Assembly: GCF_000018865.1 (NCBI RefSeq)
Contig: NC_010175.1
Coordinates: 124,001-188,000, forward strand
Length of the DNA: 64,000 nucleotides
Direction of reading: 5' to 3'
Source: Chloroflexus aurantiacus J-10-fl
Lineage (GTDB): Bacteria > Chloroflexota > Chloroflexia > Chloroflexales > Chloroflexaceae
Shown piece after piece: positions 9,640 through 18,856 of the stretch. The notes below the pieces were generated by a model. That model had not been told where the DNA came from. It saw only the letters and a list, made by a program, of their open reading frames with translations, and did not search any database. Each line of letters begins with the position of its first letter. Within the stretch, counting starts at the first letter, position 1. A program made the translations under genes and the position numbers.

Positions 9640-10470
9640 CCCCTCTGTGCCCTCCGTGCCGCTGTGGTGCACCTACCACCCTGCCACCGGAAACACGCCG
9701 GGGGAGGAAAGCATGCCGCAGCGCTACATCCCTCTGCGCCCTCCGTGCCGCTGTGGTACACCTACCACCCTGTCACCGGAAACACGCCGGAGGAGGAAAG
9801 CTTGCCGCAGCGCTACATCCCTCTATGCCATCCGTGCCGCTGTGGTGCACCTACCACCCTGCCACCGGAAACACGCCGGGGGAGGAAAACATGCCGCAGC
9901 ACTACATCCCTCTATGCCATCCGTGCCGCTGTGGTGCACCTACCACCCTGCCACCGGAAACACGCCGGAGGAGGAAAGCTTGCCGCAGCGCTACATCCCT
10001 CTATGCCATCCGTGCCGCTGTGGTGCACCTACCACCCTGCCACCGGAAACACGCCGGGGGAGGAAAGCATGCCGCAGCGCTACATCCCTCTGTGCCATCC
10101 GTGCCGCTGTGGTGCACCTACCACCCTGCCACCGGAAACACGCCGGAGGAGGAAAGCATGCCGCAGCGCTACATCCCTCTGTGCCATCCGTGCCGCTGTG
10201 GTGCACCTACCACCCTGCCACCGGAAACACGCCGGAGGAGGAAAGCATGCCGCAGCGCTACATCCCTCTATGCCCTCCGTGCCGCTGTGGTGCACCTACC
10301 ACCCTGCCACCGGAAACACGCCGGGGGAGGAAAGCATGCCGCAGCGCTACATCCCTCTGCGCCCTCCGTGCCGCTGTGGTACACCTACCACCCTGTCACC
10401 GGAAACACGCCGGGGGAGGAAAACATGCCGCAGCACTACATCCCTCTGTGCTCTCTGTGTCTCTGTGGTG
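9640..10470. repeat. Nine-unit 89-bp tandem repeat array
   Basis: The anchor AAACACGCCGG occurs at 9691, 9780, 9869, 9958, 10047, 10136, 10225, 10314 and 10403, spaced exactly 89 bp apart nine times. Partial, more diverged units extend to about 9410. Units differ by a few substitutions (GGGGGAGG or GGAGGAGG; AGCATG, AGCTTG or AACATG). Because 89 is not a multiple of three, all three plus-strand frames read a cycling peptide, which explains several long open frames; none has a ribosome-binding site or homology, so I reject coding. The flank carries CCTCTGTGCCTCTGTGGTG-like sequence. Confidence 0.95.
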
Positions 10471-10515
10471 CACCTTCGGAAGCACAACGAAGAAGAACGC
10501 TCCCCCTTGCCCACA

Positions 10516-11217
10516 TCACGCAGCCTCTGACTCCACCTCAACCTCAATCGTGCGCGCCAACCGACGGTCGAGCGGTGTTGGCTCATTCGTCCCGATCTGC
10601 ACCGTCAGTGGGCCATCGAAAGGCGCACTCGCTACCACTGTGACCCGTGCCCCAGGCACCAGCCCAAGGTCGGCCAGGTATCGCAACCGCTCAGCCGCCT
10701 GATCGCGCACCCGCACGATCCGGGCTACCTGATTGAGCGGCAGATCGGCTAGGCGGATCGCCCGTGTGGTCGGCAAGACACCATCAATGCCTGGGATTGG
10801 ATCGCCATGCGGATCAAAATCGGGAAACCCCAATCGCTCGGCGATCCGGGCTTCAAGTTTCTCGCTGATATGATGTTCCAGCCGCTCAGCCTCTTCATGA
10901 ACCTCGTCCCAGCTATAGCCGAGGGCCTCCACCAGATAGAGTTCGAGCAGGCGATGATGCCGAATCACTTCAAGCGCAATCCGCTCACCGGCTGGCGTCA
11001 AGATCACGCCCTGGTACGGAGTATGCTGCACCAGATTCATCTCGGCCAGCTTTTTAATCATACCGGTGACCGATGCGGGTCGCGAACCACGCTGCTCACC
11101 GAGCAAGGTCGTCGTCACCGCACCGACCTGCTGCTGGAGCAGGTAGATAGCTTTCAGATAATCTTCAATTGCCGGCGTAATCCGACCGGGCAGGTTAGGG
11201 TCTTCTACTGGGGTCAA
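10516..11217 (-). CDS. DtxR/MntR-family metal-dependent transcriptional regulator
   Basis: Protein of 233 residues with an N-terminal winged HTH and dimerisation region (AIEDYLKAIYLLQQQVGAVTT ... RPASVTGMIKKL, then HHRLLELYLVEALGYSWDEVHEEAERLEHHIS with its metal-binding His/Glu residues) and a C-terminal FeoA/SH3-like domain (RYLADLGLVPGARVTVV). Such proteins repress iron or manganese uptake genes when metal is plentiful. I place the start at the TTG at 11217: it has AAGGAG a few bases upstream (complement of 11225-11230) and gives an N terminus a few residues before the HTH. The longer open frame to 11382 has no better start and runs into the crotonase promoter region. Divergent from the crotonase gene. 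Iron or manganese specificity cannot be decided by eye. Confidence 0.85.
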   Translation of the reverse strand: MTPVEDPNLPGRITPAIEDYLKAIYLLQQQVGAVTTTLLGEQRGSRPASVTGMIKKLAEMNLVQHTPYQGVILTPAGERIALEVIRHHRLLELYLVEALGYSWDEVHEEAERLEHHISEKLEARIAERLGFPDFDPHGDPIPGIDGVLPTTRAIRLADLPLNQVARIVRVRDQAAERLRYLADLGLVPGARVTVVASAPFDGPLTVQIGTNEPTPLDRRLARTIEVEVESEAA

Positions 11218-11380
11218 GGCGCGTCTCCTTTTGGTGGCGCGAGCAACCCGGCTTTTCCTGGCTTCAATGTACCATAGAGCGGTTACTTCGTGCAACGGGC
11301 GTGGTACAATCGAGAGCAACCTTTCGCAAAAGCTATCCAATCCTGCACACGTGCATCTGTTACAGGGTATTATTGTCGGC

Positions 11381-11400
11381 AAACGACAGTCCTGTCGTTT
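11381..11400. promoter_or_regulatory. Palindromic operator-like site upstream of crotonase gene
   Basis: AAACGACAG-TC-CTGTCGTTT is a perfect 9-bp inverted repeat around a 2-bp centre. It ends 6 bp before the AAGGAGA ribosome-binding site at 11407. Its form suits a dimeric repressor of the TetR type, many of which control acyl-CoA metabolism genes. No such regulator gene is adjacent. It could instead act as a small mRNA hairpin. Confidence 0.5.
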
Positions 11401-11420
11401 ATGTACAAGGAGATCAACGT

Positions 11421-12197
11421 ATGAGTGAAGAGTCTCTGGTTCTCAGCACAATTGAAGGCCCCATCGCCATCCTCACCCTCAATCGCCCCCAGGCCCTCAA
11501 TGCGCTCAGTCCGGCCTTGATTGATGACCTCATTCGCCATTTAGAAGCCTGCGATGCCGATGACACAATCCGCGTGATCATTATCACCGGCGCCGGACGG
11601 GCATTTGCTGCCGGCGCTGACATCAAAGCGATGGCCAATGCCACGCCTATTGATATGCTCACCAGTGGCATGATTGCGCGCTGGGCACGCATCGCCGCGG
11701 TGCGCAAACCGGTGATTGCTGCCGTGAATGGGTATGCGCTCGGTGGTGGTTGTGAATTGGCAATGATGTGCGACATCATCATCGCCAGTGAAAACGCGCA
11801 GTTCGGACAACCGGAAATCAATCTGGGCATCATTCCCGGTGCTGGTGGCACCCAACGGCTGACCCGCGCCCTTGGCCCGTATCGCGCAATGGAATTGATC
11901 CTGACCGGCGCGACCATCAGTGCTCAGGAAGCTCTCGCCCACGGCCTGGTGTGCCGGGTCTGCCCGCCTGAAAGCCTGCTCGATGAAGCCCGTCGGATCG
12001 CGCAAACCATTGCCACCAAATCACCACTGGCTGTACAGTTGGCGAAAGAGGCAGTCCGTATGGCCGCCGAAACCACTGTGCGCGAGGGGTTGGCTATCGA
12101 GCTGCGTAACTTCTATCTGCTGTTTGCCAGTGCTGACCAAAAAGAGGGGATGCAGGCATTTATCGAGAAACGCGCTCCCAACTTCAGTGGTCGTTGA
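11421..12197 (+). CDS. Enoyl-CoA hydratase/isomerase (crotonase family)
   Basis: Protein of 258 residues, normal for crotonases. The oxyanion-hole segments are GRAFAAGADIKAM and NGYALGGGCELAM, and both catalytic glutamates of true hydratases are present (the E of GGGCELAM and the E of FGQPEINLG). It therefore probably hydrates 2-enoyl-CoA in beta-oxidation or acyl-CoA assimilation; Chloroflexus uses several crotonases in acyl-CoA and 3-hydroxypropionate metabolism, and the exact substrate is open. The start at 11421 has AAGGAGA at 11407; the longer frame from 11301 would include the promoter palindrome. A loose hairpin follows the stop (about 12210-12254). Confidence 0.88.
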   Translation: MSEESLVLSTIEGPIAILTLNRPQALNALSPALIDDLIRHLEACDADDTIRVIIITGAGRAFAAGADIKAMANATPIDMLTSGMIARWARIAAVRKPVIAAVNGYALGGGCELAMMCDIIIASENAQFGQPEINLGIIPGAGGTQRLTRALGPYRAMELILTGATISAQEALAHGLVCRVCPPESLLDEARRIAQTIATKSPLAVQLAKEAVRMAAETTVREGLAIELRNFYLLFASADQKEGMQAFIEKRAPNFSGR

Positions 12198-12349
12198 TCA
12201 CGCGCAGAACATGGCAGCAGGGGCAATACCTGCACGTACTGCCTCCTGCCGCCATACTACCAGATGATCGAGCAGTAAAGGGTAAATACTCTATCAATCT
12301 GGCCAGATAAGCGGTTGGGTAACAACGCAATGCTCCAAAGGAGACGATC

Positions 12350-14815
12350 ATGGACATACACGAGCGATTGCGATCTCTCGAACGCGAAAATGCTCTCTTG
12401 CGCCAGCAACTCTCGATCTTGAGAGCACAGATTTCCGCCAATCTGGCCCCAAACCAGTTGCCATTCGATACGCTTTTTCACCAATTGCCGATCCCAATGG
12501 TGCTCTTTTCGCTCGATGGACTGGCAGTAGCGATGAATCAGGCCAACGCGCAACTGGTTGCTACACCCATTGATCAGGTTGTCGGCGTCTACAACATCTA
12601 CAACGATCCAGCCGCGCAAAAGCACGGCTTTGTCGCTGCATTTGAGTCAGCACGACGGGGACAGATTACCACCATGCCACCAACTCCATACAACACCGCC
12701 GAAGCCAGGCTTGAGGGTCGGGTTGTTGATCAACAGTTTTGGTCTGAAACAACCTACTTTCCGGTCTACGATGTCGCCAATCGCCTGATACTGATTGGCG
12801 AGATCAATCGTGATGTTACCGATTGGATACGGGTGCGCGACGAAGAGCATCGCCTCGCCATCGCCCTGCGTGATCGTGAACGTCGCTTCGCAACCCTGTT
12901 TGATCAGTTGAGTCTGGGTATTGTCGTTATCGAAGAGAGTGGGCGTATTCTCGATTGCAACCGTGCTGTCACTGCCATCCTGGGGGTTGAACGAGACGAA
13001 TTGATCGGTAAGATGATCTTGCAGCGCACCCACCCCGATGATCGTGAACGTGATCTGGAACTGTGGATTGAGCTACTCAACGGCGAGCGTGACAGCTATA
13101 CGATAGAGAAACGCTACTTCCACAAAGATGGTCATATTGTGTACGCTCGCATGACCTGCCTGGCAGTGCGTGATGAGAACGGCGAGATTACGTTTCTGGT
13201 ACGCCTGGTGGAAGACGTATCTGCCCGGCGCGAGGCAGAGGCTGCCATCGAAACCGGTCGCCGCCTCTTGCAAGACATCATCGATCAGATACCAGCCCTC
13301 ATCTTTGTCAAAGACGCAGAAGGTCGCTATCTGATGGTGAATGAGCGTTTAGCCAGCTTCTCTGGCTATCGGCCAGAGGAGATGATCGGGAAATCTGACG
13401 ATGAACTCTTCGCACCTGCTCTGGCTGCCTATTATCGCGCTTTCGATCAGGAAGTGATTCGGGAACGTCGTCCCATTCAGCGCGATGATGATCGCTGGAC
13501 AGCCGACGGCTTAACAGCATTTACAACTGTAAAGTTTCCTCTCTTCGACCACGAAGGCAACCTCTACGGTGTGGCTGGTATTTCGCTCGATGTAACCGAA
13601 CGACGACAGCTCGAACTGGAACGGGAACGGATCGAACAACGTCTACGTGAAGCCCAACGCCTTGAAAGTCTGGGCGTTATGGCCGGCGGTATTGCCCATG
13701 ATTTCAATAATCTGCTGGTCAGTGTGCTGGGCAATGTATCGCTCGCCTTGAATGAAGTATCCGCCGATCATTCACTCTACGACCTGCTGGTGCAGATTGA
13801 GCAGGCGGCTCTGCGTGCCACCGAATTGACCAATCATCTCCTGACATATACCGGTCGCCACCAGCCGGTTATGCAACGCATCGATTTGCGACGAGCAGTA
13901 GATGAAATGCAAACCATCCTGCGTAGCCTGGTACCACATCGCATCGAGTTGATTTTCCACCCTTCAGCAACCCCACTCCCTATCGAAGCCAATATTGCTC
14001 AGGTACGTCAGGTATTGATGAATCTGGTGATAAATGGCGCCGAAGCAATTGATGGTGCTGGCATCGTAAGGATTACGACCGAACTCCGCGAGTTGAGTGC
14101 CACCGATATGCAGAAGATGGAGATCGGTGCCGACCAGCCACCTGGCCGGTATGCGGCATTGATTGTGCAGGATACCGGCCACGGTATGGATGAACTAACC
14201 AAAGCCCGGATATTCGATCCATTCTTCAGTACCAGATTTACCGGTCGTGGCCTTGGCCTGGCAGCCGTGAACGGGATTATCCGCGCTCATCGTGGTGCCC
14301 TCAAGCTCGACACTACGCTGCACGCAGGTACAACATTTACCATCTTCTGGCCACTCGCCACCGCACCTGACGTATCCGACGATCCCCCCTTGCCATCGCC
14401 ATCGACTGTCACATCCCAACCAGAGACAACACCGGGCGATGGGCGAATGGTGTTGCTGGTTGATGATGAACCGCAAGTCCGTCAGGTTGCCCAACGTATG
14501 CTTCGTCGCCTTGGTTTTACCGTTCACGAAGCTGAAAACAGCGATATAGCTCTCCAGCTTATGCAGGAATACGGATCACAGATCGTCCTGGCCTTGATCG
14601 ATCTCACCATGCCGGGCATGACCGGCGATGAACTGGCAACCACGCTGCTCGAACAGTTTCCAACCTTGCGCATCATTTTAATGAGCGGTTTTTCGCAACA
14701 GGAATTGCCACCACATTTACGCACGAGTGGACGGGTCTCTTTTCTGGCGAAGCCGTTTACGTTGACCACATTGACAGCGGCAGTTACAACGGCACTGTCA
14801 TCACATACGGTATAA
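12350..14815 (+). CDS. Hybrid sensor histidine kinase with three PAS domains and a receiver
   Basis: Protein of 821 residues without clear membrane segments, probably cytoplasmic. Order: a short N-terminal coiled coil (residues 3-28); three PAS/PAC domains (about 40-160, 175-300, 305-425); HisKA with the phospho-acceptor in GGIAHDFNNLL (H450); HATPase (N box INGAEAI, G1 DTGHGMDE, G2 GRGLGLAAV); and a C-terminal receiver with acidic pair DDEP and phospho-acceptor D751 in LIDLTMPGM, then the conserved Lys in FLAKPF. The HDFNN type H-box is typical of hybrid kinases that autophosphorylate and pass phosphate to their own receiver. No cognate output regulator is adjacent. A strong site, AAAGGAG, precedes the ATG. 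The signal sensed is unknown. Confidence 0.9.
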   Translation: MDIHERLRSLERENALLRQQLSILRAQISANLAPNQLPFDTLFHQLPIPMVLFSLDGLAVAMNQANAQLVATPIDQVVGVYNIYNDPAAQKHGFVAAFESARRGQITTMPPTPYNTAEARLEGRVVDQQFWSETTYFPVYDVANRLILIGEINRDVTDWIRVRDEEHRLAIALRDRERRFATLFDQLSLGIVVIEESGRILDCNRAVTAILGVERDELIGKMILQRTHPDDRERDLELWIELLNGERDSYTIEKRYFHKDGHIVYARMTCLAVRDENGEITFLVRLVEDVSARREAEAAIETGRRLLQDIIDQIPALIFVKDAEGRYLMVNERLASFSGYRPEEMIGKSDDELFAPALAAYYRAFDQEVIRERRPIQRDDDRWTADGLTAFTTVKFPLFDHEGNLYGVAGISLDVTERRQLELERERIEQRLREAQRLESLGVMAGGIAHDFNNLLVSVLGNVSLALNEVSADHSLYDLLVQIEQAALRATELTNHLLTYTGRHQPVMQRIDLRRAVDEMQTILRSLVPHRIELIFHPSATPLPIEANIAQVRQVLMNLVINGAEAIDGAGIVRITTELRELSATDMQKMEIGADQPPGRYAALIVQDTGHGMDELTKARIFDPFFSTRFTGRGLGLAAVNGIIRAHRGALKLDTTLHAGTTFTIFWPLATAPDVSDDPPLPSPSTVTSQPETTPGDGRMVLLVDDEPQVRQVAQRMLRRLGFTVHEAENSDIALQLMQEYGSQIVLALIDLTMPGMTGDELATTLLEQFPTLRIILMSGFSQQELPPHLRTSGRVSFLAKPFTLTTLTAAVTTALSSHTV

Positions 14816-14857
14816 TGAAAAGCGACGATTACCTTTCATGTGTAGACTGTTACTCAT

Positions 14858-16105
14858 ATGACAATCACGCCAATCGAACCTTCGCTCCGCCGGCAGGCCG
14901 ATGTGCAGAATCAGTGGCTGGCCGAACGTCTCGCTACGCTGTTGCCCGTCTTAATGGAACGCACCGGCATTGATCTCTGGATTGTTGTTGCCCGTGAATA
15001 CAATGAAGACCCGGTTATCATGACTCTGTTGCCGGCGCCGGCAATGAACGCTCGCCGCCGCACGATTTTGATCTTTGCCCGCCGTGATGATGGTGTCGTT
15101 GACCGGCTCACGTTAGATCGCTACGGCTACGGCGATCTCTACCAGCAGGTATGGAACCCTGATACCGAGTCGCAAGACGACTGTCTGGCCCGGATTGTCG
15201 GCGAGTACGATCCGCAGCGCATCGGTATCAACACCTCAGCCACCTTCGCCTTCGCCGATGGTATTTCCCACCACGAGTACGAACGCTTGCTGGCGGCACT
15301 CGGCCCACTCGCTGCCCGCTGTGTCAGTGCGGAGCCACTGGTCATCGGTTGGCTCGAACGACGCATCCCGGCGGAACTGGCGGTGTACGCAGAGCTGGTT
15401 GCGCTTGGACACCGGTTGATCGCTACCGCCTTCTCCCGTGCCGTTATCACTCCCGGCATCACGACCACCGACGATGTCGTCTGGTGGCTGCGGCAGACGA
15501 TGCACGAGGCCGGTTTACGGGCGTGGTTTCAGCCTACGGTCAGTATCCAGGCGCGTGGTATGCCGTTCAATACACCCGCGACGCGCAATCGTATCTGGCC
15601 CGGCGACCTGCTCCATTGCGATGTTGGTTTTTGTCATCTCGGTCTGTGTACCGACCAGCAACAGCACGCTTACGTTCTTGCCCGTGGTGAAACCGCCCCC
15701 CCGCCCGGCCTGGTCACTGCCCTGGCGCAGGCCAACCACTTGCAAGATATTGTCATGGCCGAGATGCAGGTGGGACGCACCGGTAATCAGGTGCTGGCAG
15801 CCGCCCGTGAGCGGGCAATAAGTGCAGGCTTACAGCCGTCGATCTATTCGCATCCCCTCGGCTTTCACGGTCATGCGGCTGGCCCGACCATTGGCCTCTG
15901 GGACAGGCAAGATGGTGTTCCCGGTGCCGGTGATTACCCGCTCTACGACGAAACGGTTTACGCGATTGAGCTGAATAATGTGGCAATCGTGCCTGAGTGG
16001 GACGATCAGCCGGTACGGATCGCCCTGGAAGAAGACGCTGTGTTAACCGGTGGTCGCATGGAGTGGCTGCACGGTCGGCAGACCCAATTACACGTGATTG
16101 AGTAA
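14858..16105 (+). CDS. M24-family metallopeptidase (Xaa-Pro aminopeptidase-like)
   Basis: Protein of 415 residues with a creatinase-like N-terminal domain (to about residue 165) and a pita-bread C-terminal domain. Visible M24 metal ligands are the two Asp in LLHCDVGFCHLGLCTDQQQ, the His in HPLGFHGHAAGP and the Glu in YAIELNNVAI. The last expected Glu region reads EEDAVLTGGRMEWLHGRQTQ and is less canonical. The likely role is removal of N-terminal residues before proline, in the cytoplasm. The start lacks an obvious Shine-Dalgarno sequence. TATAAT lies at 14811-14816, overlapping the kinase stop, without a good -35, so the gene may have its own weak promoter. Confidence 0.8.
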   Translation: MTITPIEPSLRRQADVQNQWLAERLATLLPVLMERTGIDLWIVVAREYNEDPVIMTLLPAPAMNARRRTILIFARRDDGVVDRLTLDRYGYGDLYQQVWNPDTESQDDCLARIVGEYDPQRIGINTSATFAFADGISHHEYERLLAALGPLAARCVSAEPLVIGWLERRIPAELAVYAELVALGHRLIATAFSRAVITPGITTTDDVVWWLRQTMHEAGLRAWFQPTVSIQARGMPFNTPATRNRIWPGDLLHCDVGFCHLGLCTDQQQHAYVLARGETAPPPGLVTALAQANHLQDIVMAEMQVGRTGNQVLAAARERAISAGLQPSIYSHPLGFHGHAAGPTIGLWDRQDGVPGAGDYPLYDETVYAIELNNVAIVPEWDDQPVRIALEEDAVLTGGRMEWLHGRQTQLHVIE

Positions 16106-16174
16106 CCTGACACCGCCCGCTTAACCGGCAACTGTCAGATCATAACAGCATTGACCAGCACAAAAGGAGGTCTC

Positions 16175-17551
16175 ATGGCTTCAGTGGCTGTGCCTGAAAC
16201 TGATACCCGCCGTGCCATTATGACGGTGCTGTTTGTAGGCGTCTTTATGTCAGCGCTCGACTCGGCGATTATCGGGCCGATAGTGCCGGCGTTGCGAGCA
16301 GCATTCGCAATTGACAATACCCAGGTTGTGCTGGTCACCATTATTTTTACGCTCTGCTCACTCAGTAGCACGACGTTAATGGCAAGTCTGAGTGATCGCT
16401 ACGGACGCCGCAATGTCTATCTGTTGAATGTGTTTGGGTTTGCCCTCGGTTCTCTGATCATCGCCCTCTCCCACGACCTGACGATGGTGCTGATTGGGCG
16501 GGCATTGCAGGGTGTCTGTGCCGGTGGGATCACGCCCACTGCCAGTGCCGTGATCGGTGACGTGTTACCGTCGGCGGAACGGGCGAAGGCGCTGGGGCTG
16601 ATCGGCGCCACGTCGGGCATGGCCTTCCTGGTCGGCCCGGTACTGGCGTCGCTCATCCTGGCGGTGGCCGCCTGGCAATGGATCTTTCTGCTCAATCTAC
16701 CGGTTGCGGCTGCGGTTATCTTTTTGGGCTGGCGCGCGCTCCCCCGTGCGACTGCCGTGCACCGGGCAACTGCCGCCACTGCCTTTGACTGGCCGGGACT
16801 GACGCTGCTGGTGCTGATTCTGGTCAGCATCACTCTGGGAATTAATCAGCTTCTTGATCGCTTGCTGGGGTTGACGCTCTGGCCGTGGCTCTTCCTGCTG
16901 GTGGCTCTGCTCACCCCACTGCTGGCATGGCGTGAGGTGCGCGCCCCGGTTCCGTTGCTTCCACCGCGTCTGTTTACCAATCGCCAGTTGCAGATTGTCT
17001 ACCTGCTGGCTGCCGGTTCCGGGATTGCCATGGGGAGCATTATCTTTATCACCTCGGTAGCGGTCAACTTTGGCGTGCCAATCAGTCAGGCCGGCTTCTT
17101 CTTGCTACCGCTGGTCTTTCTGGCTTCGGTAACGTCGATCATCGCCGGACGCATCCTGCCACGGATCGGAGGTCGGATGGCGATGCTGATCGGTTACGGC
17201 CAACTGATGATTGGGACGGGGTTGCTTGGTCTGCCCGCCGCCCCCTTCTGGCTTTTTATTCTGGCAACGCTGATTATGGGGAGCGGCCTGGGTATCGTGG
17301 TTGGTGGCACCCTGCGCGCTCTGGTGCTTGAAGAGGTCGCCGCCGGTGATCGCGGTGTGGCTCAGAGCGTCATTAACATCGCGATCAGCATCGGTACCCT
17401 GATCGCCGTTGCTCTGATGGCCAGCATCGCCGACGCCTTTGATCTCTCTACCGCATACCTGGCCTGCACCGGCGCCATGGCGTTGATGACCGCCATCAGT
17501 CTGGCCCTGCGCCGTCAATTCAGTCCACCATCCACAGCCAATGCATCATAA
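16175..17551 (+). CDS. Major facilitator superfamily transporter (drug/H+ antiporter type)
   Basis: Protein of 458 residues with at least twelve hydrophobic segments. It carries MFS motif A between TM2 and TM3 (SLSDRYGRRNVYLL) and an antiporter-type motif near TM5 (GATSGMAFLVGPVLASL). It probably exports a small molecule in exchange for protons; the substrate is not predictable. The ATG at 16175 follows AAAGGAGG closely and is preferred over the upstream TTG at 16151, which would put the ribosome-binding site inside the gene. The gene stands between the M24 peptidase (70-bp gap) and the EPS cluster. Confidence 0.87.
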   Translation: MASVAVPETDTRRAIMTVLFVGVFMSALDSAIIGPIVPALRAAFAIDNTQVVLVTIIFTLCSLSSTTLMASLSDRYGRRNVYLLNVFGFALGSLIIALSHDLTMVLIGRALQGVCAGGITPTASAVIGDVLPSAERAKALGLIGATSGMAFLVGPVLASLILAVAAWQWIFLLNLPVAAAVIFLGWRALPRATAVHRATAATAFDWPGLTLLVLILVSITLGINQLLDRLLGLTLWPWLFLLVALLTPLLAWREVRAPVPLLPPRLFTNRQLQIVYLLAAGSGIAMGSIIFITSVAVNFGVPISQAGFFLLPLVFLASVTSIIAGRILPRIGGRMAMLIGYGQLMIGTGLLGLPAAPFWLFILATLIMGSGLGIVVGGTLRALVLEEVAAGDRGVAQSVINIAISIGTLIAVALMASIADAFDLSTAYLACTGAMALMTAISLALRRQFSPPSTANAS

Positions 17552-17564
17552 CTACCAACTTGTG

Positions 17565-17603
17565 CTATCCTATCCAGCAACGGCAATTGGCCGGGTAGGA
17601 TAG
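17565..17603. promoter_or_regulatory. Inverted repeat ahead of the glycosyltransferase gene
   Basis: CTATCCTA (17565-17572) and TAGGATAG (17596-17603) are perfect 8-bp inverted arms around 23 nt, ending 9 bp before the glycosyltransferase ATG and covering its TAGGATAGG ribosome-binding region. It may be an operator or a structure that hides the ribosome-binding site. There is no T-tract, so it is unlikely to terminate the MFS transcript. Confidence 0.4.
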
Positions 17604-17612
17604 GCATTGACC

Positions 17613-18758
17613 ATGCGGGTCGCTCTTGTTCACGACTATCTCAATCAGTACGGCGGCGCCGAGCGCGTGCTCGAGGCGCTCCACGATCTTTTTCCAACGG
17701 CGCCGGTCTATACCTCGATCTTTGATCCGACTACCATGCCGGCTGCGTATCGAACCTGGGACATTCGCACCTCGTTCATGCAACAACTGCCGGCCTGGCG
17801 AACCCAGTTTCGCCGTTACGTTGCCCTCTACCCAACCGCCTTTGAACGGTTTGATCTGAGTGGCTACGATCTCATTATCAGTAGTTCGAGCGCTTTTGCC
17901 AAAGGGATTATTCCGCGTCCGGGTGCGCTGCACATTTGCTATTGCCACACCCCGATGCGCTTCGCCTGGCGCACCGATGACTACGTGGCCCGTGAGCAGA
18001 TTAACGGTATCCAGGCCCACCTGCTGCCATTCCTGTTGAATTATCTCCGCATCTGGGACACGGTGAGCGCCAATCGGGTCGATCTGTTCGTAGCCAACTC
18101 GCACGAGGTTGCCGGACGCATCGCCCGCTATTATCGCCGTCCGGCAAAGGTTATTCCGCCCCCGGTTGATCTACCGCCGTATGAGCCGCAGCCACCTGAA
18201 GAGTTTTACCTCGCCGGTGGCCGGTTAATCCCGTACAAACGGCTGGAACTGGCGATTGAGGCATTTAATCGTTTACGCTTGCCGCTAAAAATCTTCGGTG
18301 ATGGCCGCGACCGCGCCCGGCTTGAGCGGATGGCCGGCCCGAACATCGAATTTTTGGGTTGGGTCGATGAAGCCACCCGCCTCGATCTGTTTGCCCGCTG
18401 CCGCGCCTTCATCTTCCCCGGCGAAGAAGATTTTGGTATTACACCGCTCGAAGTGCTGGCTGTAGGCCGACCGGTCATTGCCTACGCAGCCGGTGGTGCG
18501 CTGGAAACCCTGATCGAGGGTGTCACTGGTCGCTTTTTCTATCAGCCCACCGCTGCCGCTTTGGCCGCTGCCGTCGCCCTTTCGCGAACTGATACGATTG
18601 ACCCGCTGGTACTCCGTCACCACGCCGAACAGTTTAGCCGCGAGCGTTTTCTCAACACCTTCCGCAACTTCGTCACCGAAGCATTGACGGCCCAGCGTGA
18701 AGGGCGGCTCTTCGAGTTTGAACAGAGCCTGACCGGCCAACGCTTACTGGCCGTCTGA
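17613..18758 (+). CDS. GT4-family glycosyltransferase
   Basis: Protein of 381 residues with the two Rossmann domains of GT-B enzymes. The N terminus MRVALVHDYLNQYGGAERV is typical of the WbaZ-like subgroup. The donor-site E-x7-E motif is seen as FPGEEDFGITPLEVLAVG, followed by GRPVIAYAAGGALETL. It probably adds a nucleotide-sugar residue to a lipid-linked glycan during exopolysaccharide synthesis, in agreement with the Wzz and CpsD-like genes downstream. The ATG at 17613 is preferred to the TTG at 17607. The sugar and linkage cannot be read from the sequence. Confidence 0.87.
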   Translation: MRVALVHDYLNQYGGAERVLEALHDLFPTAPVYTSIFDPTTMPAAYRTWDIRTSFMQQLPAWRTQFRRYVALYPTAFERFDLSGYDLIISSSSAFAKGIIPRPGALHICYCHTPMRFAWRTDDYVAREQINGIQAHLLPFLLNYLRIWDTVSANRVDLFVANSHEVAGRIARYYRRPAKVIPPPVDLPPYEPQPPEEFYLAGGRLIPYKRLELAIEAFNRLRLPLKIFGDGRDRARLERMAGPNIEFLGWVDEATRLDLFARCRAFIFPGEEDFGITPLEVLAVGRPVIAYAAGGALETLIEGVTGRFFYQPTAAALAAAVALSRTDTIDPLVLRHHAEQFSRERFLNTFRNFVTEALTAQREGRLFEFEQSLTGQRLLAV

Positions 18759-18856
18759 GCGATTATTGTTATGTCTGCTAAATCACTTCATCTCGCACGA
18801 TGCGGCAAAGTATAGTAAGATGGTGGCGAGAACAACAATGGGAATATTGCACGACT

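Noticed and set aside
9344-10702. Long overlapping plus-strand open frames (452, 370 and 288 codons) in the 89-bp array
   Set aside because: They are frame-rotated readings of one repeat whose period is not a multiple of three, with no ribosome-binding site, start conservation or homology.
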